The notes under the pieces are model-generated. The model was given only the letters and a program-made list of their open reading frames with translations. It was not told the DNA's origin and did not search any database. Position numbers and translations under genes: made by a program. 64,000 nt of DNA from Allomyces macrogynus ATCC 38327 (Eukaryota > Blastocladiomycota > Blastocladiomycetes > Blastocladiales > Blastocladiaceae). Location of the stretch: positions 48,088 to 112,087 of the forward strand of contig GG745350.1 of assembly GCA_000151295.1 (NCBI GenBank), given 5' to 3'. Shown here piece after piece: positions 10,490-21,099 of this stretch (positions are counted from its first letter, which is position 1; each line of letters begins with the position of its first letter).

Positions 10490-12449
10490 TCATTCCTCGT
10501 CGTCGTCATCAGCGTCCACATCGCCCCTCGACGCATGGTCCCCAACACGTAACCGCCCACGCGCCGACCCGACCGGGGACACCGCTCCACTCCCACCTGC
10601 CGCGCCGCTCCCACTGGCCGTCCCGGGTACCCCCCTCGCAACGACCAACGGCCCCCCAATCCCGCCGGCCCCGCGCCCCCACGCCCTAGCCCGCATCGCC
10701 GCCAACAAATCGACCCACGACCCGGCATCATGATCACAACACTCGAGATCGTAGGTCCGGCCGGGGACATGAATGTAGAACGCCTTGTTCGACCGCCGTT
10801 CAGGCACGGTCCGCGGCGTCCACGGAATCTCGCCTTTGACAACCATCTTTTCGGGATCGACGTACGGCAGTCGCGGCGGGTCGACGACGAGCAGCATCCT
10901 CGTTTGCGTGCGGAATAAGCCCTTGCGTTTGACGACGTACCCGAGCTTGAGCAGCCGCTCGCCCGGGTGCAGGAACGGGGACCACCGCGCCAGGTCGGCC
11001 GCGGGGATGGCGGGGAGTGGCGGGAGTGGCGGGACTGGGGCGTCGACGGGGAGCGAAGGGAACGGTTCACCCGACGGTGGTGATGGCGTATGGTGATGGT
11101 GCTGGCTGTCGCCGTCGTCGCTCGCGAGCGACTCGGCGCGCCCGCTGTTCCAGTACGCGGCAGTCTTCGGATCGCTCCCATCCAACCACTCATCCGCGTC
11201 CGCGTCCGCATCCGTTGACGGCGCCCTCGGCAACGGCGGCGGCGTCTGGTCCCAAATCGGTGTCGTCCAATCAAACCCAGAGAAAAACGCGTGCTGCTTG
11301 GCGTCGGCGAGCGAGATCCGCCCGTTCGGATCGAGCACGAGCATCTTGTCGATCAAGTCGCGCGCGTCCGGATCGATGCGGTCGGGAATAATGAAGTCGC
11401 GTTTCAGGATTTTCTGGAACGTCTGGTAGTCGTTGCTGCCCTTGAACGGCGGGCGGCCCACGAGCATTTGGTAGAGAATGCACCCGAGCGCCCAGACGTC
11501 GCTGGCGGCGCCCGCCGGCTGGTCTTGCAACAGTTCAGGCGAGACGTATTCGGCGGTGCCGACAAATGAGCGCGTGCTTTTCGGGGCCGCGTCAGCATCA
11601 ACGTGCGCGTCAGCGCCGTGGTCGGTGTCTCGTGGTGGTGCCGCTGGAGCTGGTCGCGGCGGCGACTCGGGCCGCAACAACTTGGCGGACCCGAAATCGG
11701 CGAGTTTGATGTGCATGTCGGACGAGAGAAGCACGTTTTCTGGCTGGTTTGAGGTGAGGGTCCGTCCGGGTCGTTTCGCGGATCCATCGAGGACAAAGAG
11801 CATTCAGTTACGGTACCTTGAGATCGCGGTGCAGCACACCCATCGAGTGTAGATACTCGACAGCAATAATCAACTCTGCTGCATAAAACCGCGCCGCGTC
11901 GAGATCGAGCCCGTCGTGCGCACGACGAATGTAGGCGAGCAGTTCCCCATTCTCGGCGCACTCGAGCACGAAATAGAGCGACTGCGCGTCTTGGAACGTG
12001 GCCAAAAGGTGCACGACGAGCGGATGCCGCGAGAGCAAGGTCAGTGCCGCCTTTTCGACGGCGACATACTTGGTTTTCTTTTCCTTGACAATGTGCCGCT
12101 TGTCGAGGATCTTGATGGCCACGACCCTGTCCGAATGGCGGTCGGTCGCGCGGACGACAGTCGAGTAGGAGCCTTCGCCGAGCGTCTGCGCGAAATCGTA
12201 GTCGGCGGGGGACCGCTTGCGCATCGCCGGTGGCGACGAGGCGCCCGAGCGCGGTGCGTGCACGTGCGCATGCGCGGTATGGGCGGGTGCGGGTGCTCTT
12301 GCGTCGGACGGTACGTGGATATGCGCGAGCGCGGCGGCGAGCGGATGCATGGCAGCCAAGGGGCCGGCATCGTCGTTGGTGGTCGGTCGAAGCCCGCCGT
12401 CGACGGTGTTGGCGGGTGCCGGCGTGTCGGAGAGGCCAGTGTCGGCCAT
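10490..12449 (-). CDS. 3-phosphoinositide-dependent protein kinase 1 (PDK1/Pkh-type)
   Basis: AGC kinase that phosphorylates the activation loop of other AGC kinases. Exons 12449-11817 and 11743-10490 give 628 residues. The single intron falls exactly inside HRDLK|PENVLL. Kinase domain about residues 84-345: glycine loop LGEGSYSTVV (a PDK1 hallmark), VAIKILDKR (Lys113), HRDLKPENVLL, LADFGSAKLL (Asp227) and activation segment RSFVGTAEYVSPELL, whose Ser corresponds to the PDK1 autophosphorylation site. A C-terminal PH-type domain (from about GERLLKLGYVVKRKG to SWVDLLAAM) matches the PDK1 layout and would bind phosphoinositides. The N-terminal 80 residues are Ala/His/Pro-rich and probably disordered; the tail ends in an Asp/Glu run. 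The start MADTG was chosen because upstream sequence has no conserved features and belongs to the shared promoter with the GRASP gene. Family call very firm. Confidence 0.93.
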
Positions 12450-12887
12450 GGCGCGGGTCCCTCGCGTCGAATGCAGCAAGTTGACGCAGGATAGGGCGAG
12501 CAGCGCGCCGTCAGCGTCGTCGTCCACAATTGAATGTCGTCGACGGCAGTGGCCCGCGTCCTGTCGCGCGGAGCACGTGGGGGCGAGTTTGGGGCAGATC
12601 AGGGCGGGCCCATCACGCGCTGCAAAACTGCCCCCGGGGCAGCCTTCGTGGTGACCCGCCATGAGCGACCACCATCTCGCCATCGCGGCCGTCGCGACGA
12701 CAACGAAGCCGACGACCACGACCAGCGCGCTCCAACTGCTCGTGCACACCCGCACGGCACGCTCAGCATCGACGCGCCCGCGCACGACCTGTCCGCCGGC
12801 GACACACGCTGGAAACCGACCTACAACCACCACCACCTCACGCCAAGGACTGCTGACCAACAAGAACCGACCAACCAACCATTCAGC
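12450..12887. promoter_or_regulatory. Bidirectional promoter region between PDK1 and GRASP genes
   Basis: The 438 bases separating the two divergent start codons must hold both promoters. No TATA box is visible; the region is GC-rich with dense CpG. Confidence 0.5.
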
Positions 12888-14886
12888 ATGGGCAACACGC
12901 CGTCCTCGTCGGCCAGCATCGACCCCAACACGCGCGGCTTCCATGTCCTCAAGGTCAAGGAAAACTCGCCGGCCTCGGACGCGGGCCTGGTCGCGTATTT
13001 CGACTTTATTGTTGCCATCAACGGCCAGTCGCTGGTCTGTACTTGGTTCTTGATCAGCTTGTTGCGCAAAACTCTTCTCTTCTCCACCGTGTTTGCTGGC
13101 CAAGTGACTTGCCCTGCTCTCCAACCAGAACGAGGACCACTCCATTTTTGCCAAGACCATCAAGGCGAGCGTCGACCAGCAAGTCACCTTCACTGTCTAC
13201 TCGAGCAAGCAAAACGAGTACCGCGACGTGGTTCTGACGCCGCACCAGTTTGCTGAGCCGAAAGGTACCATTTTTTCTTGGTCTCTTGTCCTTTCGCGAC
13301 TCTGCTAACCCCTCTACCCCGACCTCTCCCACGCAGACGGCCTGATCGGCTGCTCTATCCGGCAATCCGACTACAACGGCGCCGCCGCACACGTCTGGCA
13401 CGTTGTCGAAGTCCTGCCAAACTCGCCCGCGGCCCGTGCGGGCCTCGTCATCGACGACGACTATATTGTCGGCACGCCCGACGTGATTTTTCGCGAACAG
13501 CAGGAACTGTATGCGTTGATCGCGGCGCGCGCGAATGAGGGGAAACCCGTTCGCCTGTTTGTTTACAGTGCCGCGCAACGCGCCGTGCGCGATGTGGTGC
13601 TGATGCCCAACCCGAATTGGGGCGGGCAGGGACTTATTGGTGCTGAGCTCGGTACGTTAATGACGACGGCGGTGGAGCCGCGTGGTGATGGATGTCGACC
13701 GCTCACGCCAACTTTGCTTTCGGTAGGGTACGGCGCACTGCACAAGATCCCGACTGACGACGACCTCCCCGCTACCACCACGTCCGCCTCCGCACCTGTC
13801 GACACCCCGCACGCGGTCGCCCCTGCCGAATCCTCGGCAACCACTCTCCCTCCCCCACCCCCACTCGCCGCCGACGACGACGCGCAGTTCATGACGCTCG
13901 CCGACGCGGCCGTCCCGCATTTCGGTCCCGGTGCTAACACGCGGTACGCGCACACGCTGGCGACGCACTTGCCAAACGCGCCGCTCGAAAATGCGCCGGC
14001 AACGCCGTTTGCCGCCATGGGCGCGCCGCCGACGGATGCGATGTTGGCGCACGCGCGGGGGGAGGTGCCGGGGGAGGTGCCTCTGCATGTGGTCCCGGCG
14101 CAGGAGCAGTATGAGGAGCATGCGTATTATGGCCAGCATGCGCACGAGCACGCGCACGGGCAGTGCGACCACGGCTATGAGCACCACGAGCACGGCGGGT
14201 ATGCTCAGGACGCGTACGGTCACGACGGTCACGATGTGCACGGCCATGTCCACCACCATTGCGACGGCCACGACCACGACCATGCTCACCACGATCACGG
14301 CCACGAATCCTCGCCGCGCGACCTCCACGACGCGTACCACCCCGACCCCGCCCATGATCTCCTGACGTCCACCGACCCGGTCCACGACCACAACGCCGTC
14401 CTTGACGACCCAACCGCGATCGACGCCGTTCTCGATGACCTGGCCCCTGCGACTCCACTCCCGGTGTCCCCGGAACCCGCGCACGCGGGGCTGGCGACGA
14501 CGGACGCGGCCCCTGTCGCTCCCGTCGATCACGCGACCGCGGCGATCGACTCGCTCGAGGACCTCGATGCGGTGCTGGCCGACCTCGACCTCGACGTTGA
14601 CGGCACTACCACCGCCGAGCCCACGGCAACGGCCGACTCGGATGCAGTGACGGCCGCCTTCGGCCCGACGACCACCGCCGAAGCGGACACGCTGTCGGCC
14701 GCGTTTGGGATGGGTGACGCGGACCCGGCCGCGGCATTTGCGGATGCGGGGTTGCTGGACTTGTCGGCGCTCGTGCCGATGGCGCCAGAGGCCGGCAAGG
14801 AGGCGCCACGGTCACCGTCGCCCGGGTTGCAGGCGAGTAGGTCGGTGGCGGCGCTGGATGAGGGTGGTGATGCCGAGACCGCGTGA
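12888..14886 (+). CDS. GRASP55/65 family Golgi reassembly-stacking protein (Grh1-like) with His-rich tail
   Basis: Peripheral Golgi/ER-exit-site protein used in stacking, tethering and unconventional secretion. Exons 12888-13034, 13129-13264, 13337-13651 and 13727-14886 give 585 residues. The start MGNTPSSS fits an N-myristoylation signal. Two tandem GRASP-type PDZ domains follow: the first has [18 protein letters not shown] and INGQSL joined to NEDHSIF across intron 1; the second has SPAARAGL and [10 protein letters not shown] joined to YGALHKIP across intron 3, the family signature. The C-terminal regulatory half (from about residue 210) is Pro/Ala/Asp-rich and includes a striking His-rich segment (14113-14312) of His-Asp, His-Gly and His-Glu repeats. 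Intron 3 (13652-13726) is 75 nt with no in-frame stop, so a retained-intron isoform is possible. Divergent from the PDK1 gene. Family call very firm. Confidence 0.92.
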
Positions 14887-15724
14887 GCGGGGGTAGTGGA
14901 GGAGAGGGAGGGCGCGAGGAGGGACGCGCGGATCGAGTACGGCGGGCATGTTTGGACGGAGTATGGAGTATCAATCGTATCTTGGCTCCTTCTTTTGCGG
15001 CGCGAGGCGGTGTGAGGGGCTGAAACTGAGCTGAATCTGGATCGGCGGGAGTCATCATCAATAGTTGCTCCAGTCAATGTGTCAGGCAGTTAGTTGTTCC
15101 TGAGCTGACGTTATTCGGGCGCCGTCGTCTCCCTCGTACTGACATACATGAACCTAACGAAACCAGACGACTCCCGATAAGCAACGCATCGAACTGAACC
15201 GAATGAACCCAACACCACGGGATAATTAGCACCACGGGTTAAGTAGAGAAGGCCCGACGCGCCGCACGCGCGGTGCCACCGCCCTGCGACCCACAACGAA
15301 CGGCGCGCGTCGGACAGTGCTTGTGTATATCCATCCTTCCTACGTCTCTCTCTCGTCTCGCCCAAAACACGGATTGCGCACACGGACAGGGAGAAAGAGC
15401 GGAAGGATGATGGGGTGGGGAGAAGACAGAGAAACAAATGGAATGGAACAGAACGAACGGAAGAGCAGACACACGACACGGAGGATGGAAAATAAGAAAA
15501 AGAGAGGGAGAATCAACGGGAACGCGAACAGGAACTTGAAAGAGCACACCGGCACGGCACGAGGGGTATAAATGCAAGACTCCGTCCACGACGCGTCGCG
15601 GTCGGTCGGTCGGTCGGCGGGCAAACCTCTGCCACACCAGGAACCGGAACGCCGTGCTGTCGTCGTTGTCGACGGCGAGACCACGGCAGCGCCGTGGCCA
15701 CCTGAGAGGCAGGAGCGGACACGC
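14887..15724. other. Intergenic between convergent GRASP and DUF2420-like genes
   Basis: Both neighbours end here. A TATA-like GGGTATAAATG occurs at 15565-15575 on the plus strand but is followed by no convincing gene. No RNA gene is seen. Confidence 0.5.
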
Positions 15725-18008
15725 TCATTGGTCTTGCACGTCAGCGGCCACGTCCAAGCGCGGCTTCTTGGGCGACAAGGCAGCGCCTAGAGAATAAAGG
15801 AAGGAAAAGTCAGTCTCCGAAACGGGAGGGTGAATGGCTAAGAATAATAAAGCGAGGCAGCGTACCAGCGTCCAACTCCAAGCCGCGCTTGCGCGACCCG
15901 TGCAGCGGGGCCTCCATCACCGACGGGACCGCCGCGGGCGCCGCATCCCCTACCGTCTCACTCGCGACCTCCTCGGTCTCGGCACCATCGGCCTGCACCG
16001 GTGCAAACAACGCCCCGCAAATCGTCGTCGCAGCTGCGACAGCTCCCAACGCCGCGCCCACGAGCGACGGCGACGCGACCAACCCAGGCCTCGTCGGCAC
16101 CACCACAGCCGCAGCACCCATCCGGGGACTCATTGGTGCCGACGCCGACGTTGCGGCGGCCACGGAAAACACCGAATGCTGCGGCGAGACCGTGGGCGAT
16201 GCGCCGTACCGTGCCGGGAGCACGTGGTCGGCCGTGGGCGACAGAGGTGCCGCGCGCCCCGACGACGTGTGGTCGTCGGCGGACGCATCCTCCTCATACG
16301 CGACGAGCCCGTCGTCGTCCTCATGCACGTGCGGCTGCATCGCATCGGCGGCGGACGTGACCTGCGGCCGGTGCCCGTTGGCCACGACCGCGTCGACGGT
16401 TAAGGTCGGGTACGCGACAGTCGCGTCGCCGACGGGCACGGGCGAGACCGACGTTGGCGATGCCGGGAGCAAGGTGGTTGAACTTGTGCGAGGCGGCGGA
16501 TTCGTCGTGGTGGTCGTCGGCGTGTGCGCCGGTGAAATCTGTGCTTTGGTCTGGTTCGTAAGGTGCGATTCACTACTGGCCGCCGGTGGTTGTTGCGCGC
16601 CTTGTGCGCCATCTGCTTCGTGAACGATCTCAGTTTGATGCTGCTGCGGTTGCGAGTTTGTTTCGCCGGGCGCGTCCAAGGCGAAATCGTCGTCGTTGTC
16701 GAGGTGCTTCTCGTCGTGCTCAAACGGAACATGCTCGTCATCGTCCTGGAGATACTCGTCCTCTTCCTCCTCGAGCAATGCCTGCGCGCGACGCACCAGT
16801 TGGTCGAGCTTCCACTGCGCCGACTCGCCGAGGACTTGCAGTGTCATGGTCAGCGGCGTGTCCGAGTCGGGCGCGAGCGTGCGCAGCAAGTTGGCAAAGT
16901 TGACGAGGTGGTTCGAGTGGGCAATGTCAGTTTCCTGGTGGAGAAGGGAGAGAGAGTGAAACAGGTCAGTGACTCGTCTAAAAACACGCGGAAAAAAAAG
17001 GGAAACGAAGGAGCAGCGTACTTCGTGAATCGTAAGGCCCTCGAGGTGGTCAAACCGCAAGGCAACCTCGGCCTGCGCCAGGCCAAAATGCGCCTTGAGC
17101 TGACGAATCAAGTCGTTGATGGGCTCGTCATAGAACAGGTCAGTGGTGGCAAAGAGCGCGGTGCCGGCGGTGGTGCCCTCATCGGTGAAGAGCGTGTAGG
17201 TGTGGTCGTCGTACTTGAGCAACGCCGCGGCCTCGAGCTCATCCTCTTCTTCTCCTTCCTCACCATCCTGGTGCCCCTCGTCAACGTCGCCGTCCGACGA
17301 AGGCAACTTGCTAAAATCGAGCTCGTCGTCATCGTGATGGTCGTAGCTGTGAGACAAGTCAAACTTGTCGTCGGCATGGGCTGCGGAATCAATACAGCTG
17401 TCGGGGGCCTGGGAAGAAACTAGAGAAGCAGTGATCGCGTCGGTCGGCGCAGAAACTTCCACCACGTCGTCCGCCTCCAACGACGACAACGGCGACGGCA
17501 CCTCGGCCGTCAAGTCGGTCGACACGTGCTCGGTCATGGCCAAATCGGCCGAGTCCACGGTCGCCGCGACCGTCTCAGTCACGTGTGACTCAACCATCAG
17601 CGGCGGTATGGGGTCGGCGAGCACTGACGCGGCCGAGAGCGGGCTCACGGGCGTCGGCATCTGCACAACGGGCGACTCAGACGACACCGTTGCCAACAGC
17701 TGCACGACCGGCGGGTGCTCGGCGCGGGCCACGGGCGTGGTTACACCCATTTCCACGTCCGAGTCGTCAAAGTCATCATCCATGACTGCCAACAGTGCGT
17801 CCTCGTTGTCGTCAGCGCCGGCGCCGTCATTCATAACTGCGTCCATGTCGTCATCGTGCACGTCCAACTGCATGGCGTCGGCTGCGGGCAAGTCGGATGG
17901 CGAATGCACGGGGCTGGCCGCCATGGGCGACGACACGGGCGAGACGGCGATCGCGGGCGAGACGCCGAGCGACGGCGGCGCGAGAAGAGAGGTGGAAAGA
18001 GACGACAT
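15725..18008 (-). CDS. Acidic nuclear protein with DUF2420-like domain
   Basis: Exons 18008-17022, 16934-15866 and 15786-15725 give 705 residues; both introns are needed for frame and for the basic C-terminus. Residues 1-260 are Ser/Pro/Val/Asp-rich and acidic. A folded core at about 263-380 has YDDHTYTLFTDEG, LFYDEPINDLIRQLKAHFG, EVALRFDHLEGLTIHE joined to ETDIAHSNHLVNFANLL, then PLTMTLQVLGESAQWKLDQL. This order (short strand, acidic loop, helix, LVLDF-like strand, second helix, PLxxxL strand) matches, from memory, the fungal DUF2420 family (Pfam PF10336), whose role is unknown. An acidic EEEEDEYLQDDDEH run follows. The spliced C-terminus carries SRKRG and KKPRL, likely nuclear localisation signals. 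Gene structure is solid; the family name is moderately sure and the function unknown. Confidence 0.75.
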
Positions 18009-18709
18009 TGCAAGATGTCGACCGGAACGAAGAGGGGAAGCGGGTAGGAGGGACAAATGAAGCGGCACAAGTTGAGCTTGCGTTGCGGGTGGTGTTAGTG
18101 GGCGTACAGCGGGGTCGGGGCGGTACCGAGCTTGAACTTGTCGAACGAGAGCTTGGGCGGAGCTTGGAGGGGGCAGAGTCGGTTCGGACAGCTTGGTGCG
18201 GGCAGACGGGAGCCAGAGCGGGCGCGCAACGGCAATCAGTTGGAGAGCGTGTGGAGAGCGCGTTGCGGGTGGTTGCGGCGAGTGTGGAGAGCGCGTTGGT
18301 GAACGGTCGACAGCGTCGCAGACAGACTGAGAGCGAGGATGGCGTGAATGGAATGACGGGCCGATGACCAAGTGTGTGCAGTGGGTGAGCCTTGGGTGAA
18401 ATCGCCAAATCTTCACCAAGAACGAACCCGATGAGTCATTCTCGTCGGGGAAAAAGAGAACAACGTGCACTCACGTGTGCTGAAACCAAAGCAAAAGGGC
18501 AAAAATGGGGCTTTCGCGACCAAGTCGGCCATTTCATTCCGCTGTCCGGACATCAAGAAACTGCCCCGAGGCCGGCGCGATTGGGTGGAAGTGTGGAGAC
18601 AGACGTAAAAATATCGAAATTCAACTCCGGTTCCCTACTTCCCACTTCCCCCAGCGCGACGGCGAGCTGCGCGCCCGCCTGCGCGTGCCGGCCTCGCGGT
18701 CGATTGGCT
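18009..18709. other. Upstream region of the DUF2420-like gene and 3' region of the coiled-coil gene
   Basis: An open frame continues upstream of the chosen Met at 18008 but lacks conserved content. No other gene is supported. Confidence 0.5.
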
Positions 18710-20283
18710 CTACTCGAGCATCTCCCCCGGCGCCGGCGCCGCGCTCGGAATACACTTGCGAATCGCGTCGAGTGCCGCCGTCTTTTCGCGCAGTTGCAAT
18801 TCCAGCACCTCGTTCTCGCGCTCGAGCCGCGCGACCTTGGCTTTCATGCGCTCCAATTCCTCGAGTACCATGGCCGGGTACCCTTCGCGCTTGAGCTGGT
18901 CGTTTTCCGCGTGCAGCGCCGTGCACATGTGCTGCAAGTTGCGGAACTTGCCGTCCAAGTCGCCCATGGCGCGGTGCAACGCCCCCTGGAACTCGTTGGC
19001 GACGACGGTCGTGTACTCGATGCTGAGCGACGGCGGTGGCACGTATGCGGCTGGTTCCTAGAAACATCAGAGGGTCAGTGGTGGACTTGATTTCGGGTGG
19101 ACAAGAATCACGCAATGCGTACAATAAACGGCCCTGCGTTCATGCGCATCGGCTGCGTCTGGTCACGCCCGTCCTCGTCGAACCGCCGCCGCTTGTACTG
19201 CAAGATCAGTTCCGGCGTCGGCGACCGCGACCCGGTTCGCACGCGGCGCCCGCTTGGACTCATCATGGCCTCGGGCGGCGCGCTCGTCGTGGTGCGCCGC
19301 GCCCTCTTGGACAAGTCGCGGCACTACACTCCAAATCGACGCGACGGCGTGATGAGCAACCAAATCGGACACCCAAATCGCGCCGCAATCGAGCCGTACC
19401 TTAACAATATTCGCAATCTCCATGACCTTTTCCGGCACCGTCCCCTGCGCGACCGCTTCCTGCTCCAACACTTTGCGAAACTGCTGGGCCAAAAACACCT
19501 TCATCGGCTGTGTCAAGTGATCAAACTCGGCATAGACGCGCTGCCCATCAAACACGACCCAGACATGGTCGCGGTCGTCCTTTTGAATCGATGAGATATC
19601 GCCCGTCACGCGCTTTTTCAAGTTCTTCGACGCCACTTCCATGAACCCGGCATGCAGGAAATACAAGGGCGTCTGCGCGCCACAGACACTCGCCAAGTCG
19701 ATTTCCGTGTGCCCGACACTCGGCGTGTGCGATTGCAGACCCAACATCCCGGCGGAATTGCGCATCAACGGCGTCGATGCCGCACTCGACAAGTCGGCGG
19801 GCGAGTGAACGCGGCCGCCCGCGGGGGACATGTGCGGTAACCCGGCGAGCGCGGCGGCCGTCGTCGGGTCGGCGAGCGGGTGCATGGGCGGGTGCGGGAT
19901 CGCCACGAGCGCAGCCAAGTTGTGCGCGGTCGTGACGGCGGGCAAAGACGCGGCAGCGGCAGCGGCGGCCGAGGGGGTGGTCGGGGTCGTCGCGGCCGCA
20001 CTCAGGAACTGCGAGATCGAGTCGTACCGCTGCTGATTCTGCGGGGACGTGGTCAGCGCGGGCGGTGGAAGCTGTTGCTGTTGCTGGGGTTGCTGGTGCT
20101 GCTGCGCGAGGACGTGCGCCTGCGAGCCCGCAGACGTGGCCGCAATGTGTTGCACGGCTACGTGGATGGTGAGTGGAGGAGTTCGAGATGAGAAGCAATC
20201 AGAGGACGCGAATTATCAGTGACGGCAAGAATGAACGTACTCGGCACGGGGGCCATGCTGAGGCCGGGGATTTGGCCGTCCAT
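18710..20283 (-). CDS. Unknown Gln-rich protein with conserved core and C-terminal coiled coil
   Basis: Not recognised. Exons 20283-20241, 20157-19400, 19305-19123 and 19057-18710 give 443 residues with consistent phases (1, 0, 0) and donors GTACGT, GTACGG and GTACGC. The first exon codes only 14 residues, starting MDGQIPGLSM. Next comes a Gln/His/Pro/Ala-rich region, then a folded-looking block (about residues 165-265) including YFLHAGFMEVASKNLKKRV, HVWVVFDGQRVYAEFDHL and FLAQQFRKVLEQEA. A basic Ser/Arg segment contains KRRRFDEDGR (possible nuclear signal). The C-terminal 100 residues form a clear heptad-rich coiled coil (MVLEELERMKAKVARLEREN and following). The layout suggests a nuclear or scaffold adaptor that dimerises, but this is inference. 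It lies between two other minus-strand genes with separate flanks. Confidence 0.75.
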
Positions 20284-21099
20284 GGTCGCGGATAGGTCTG
20301 GGTCATGGTGGACCACATGCCTCGAGCAGATTAGTATCCATTGGTATTTGATGTTGGGTGCGGCGCTTGGCTCACGAGCGAGCCAGCCATGGAACAACGC
20401 GACTTGAGCGCATCATCCTCGATGCGCTTCGCGCAAGCCCATCGTTTGCTTCGCGACAACGTTTGTCGGGATGAAAATATCATTCGATGGTTGCTGCCAT
20501 TATTGGTCGTCATCGGCAGGCTCATCCGACCCGGTATCGCCGCGGAGCGACAGGAAGCGGAAGTCGGTGGGCCAAAAGGTCGTTGTCGATGGTGGCGGCA
20601 TGAACCGTGCTCGTTCGCGCTCGTGCAGCAAGAGGGGAATAACCATGTTTACCGGACGGATGTGTTATTATTTGCAGCGCAAAGAGAGGATGCGTGGGCC
20701 GGATGGGTCGATGGAAGCGATGGATGCTTGCAGTTGCTGCTGCACTTCAACACGTTTGCAAAAAATGGGGCCGGCTCAAGGTTCAAAAGTGTCACGTGCG
20801 AATGACCAGCGCGAACAGCCGTCCGTTGCAAGCGTGAGCGCGAGCAACGGAGCCCCACGTCGTTGTCGACGATATGGCGATGTAGCGAGCGTAGCACCTG
20901 ACGAGGATAGCAGCTGCTGACAGCAAGAACCTCTGTTGACGGTGAGCATCTGAGGCCAAGAACAAGCAAATACGATCGCTAATGACGCTGACGACGACAT
21001 CATCAAGGACACCCTAGCTTATCCTCTACGAAATACAGAGATATCAATCATACCGCGCGTCCATCTCCCGGCGCACTCGCGACCCCCCAAACCCCCTCC
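20284..21099. other. Intergenic, no gene seen
   Basis: Spans the promoter of the coiled-coil gene and the 3' flank of PEX5. Short open frames on both strands have no recognisable content. Confidence 0.5.

Noticed and set aside
13657..14532. Antisense frames opposite the GRASP tail
   Set aside because: The complement of a His/Asp-rich tract stays open by composition only.
15565..15790. Plus-strand TATA-like element with a 72-codon frame
   Set aside because: It overlaps the spliced 3' end of the DUF2420-like gene and has no supporting feature.
16563..17423. Long plus-strand frame of 286 codons opposite the DUF2420-like gene
   Set aside because: An antisense shadow of a GC-rich coding exon; the minus-strand gene has splice and domain support.
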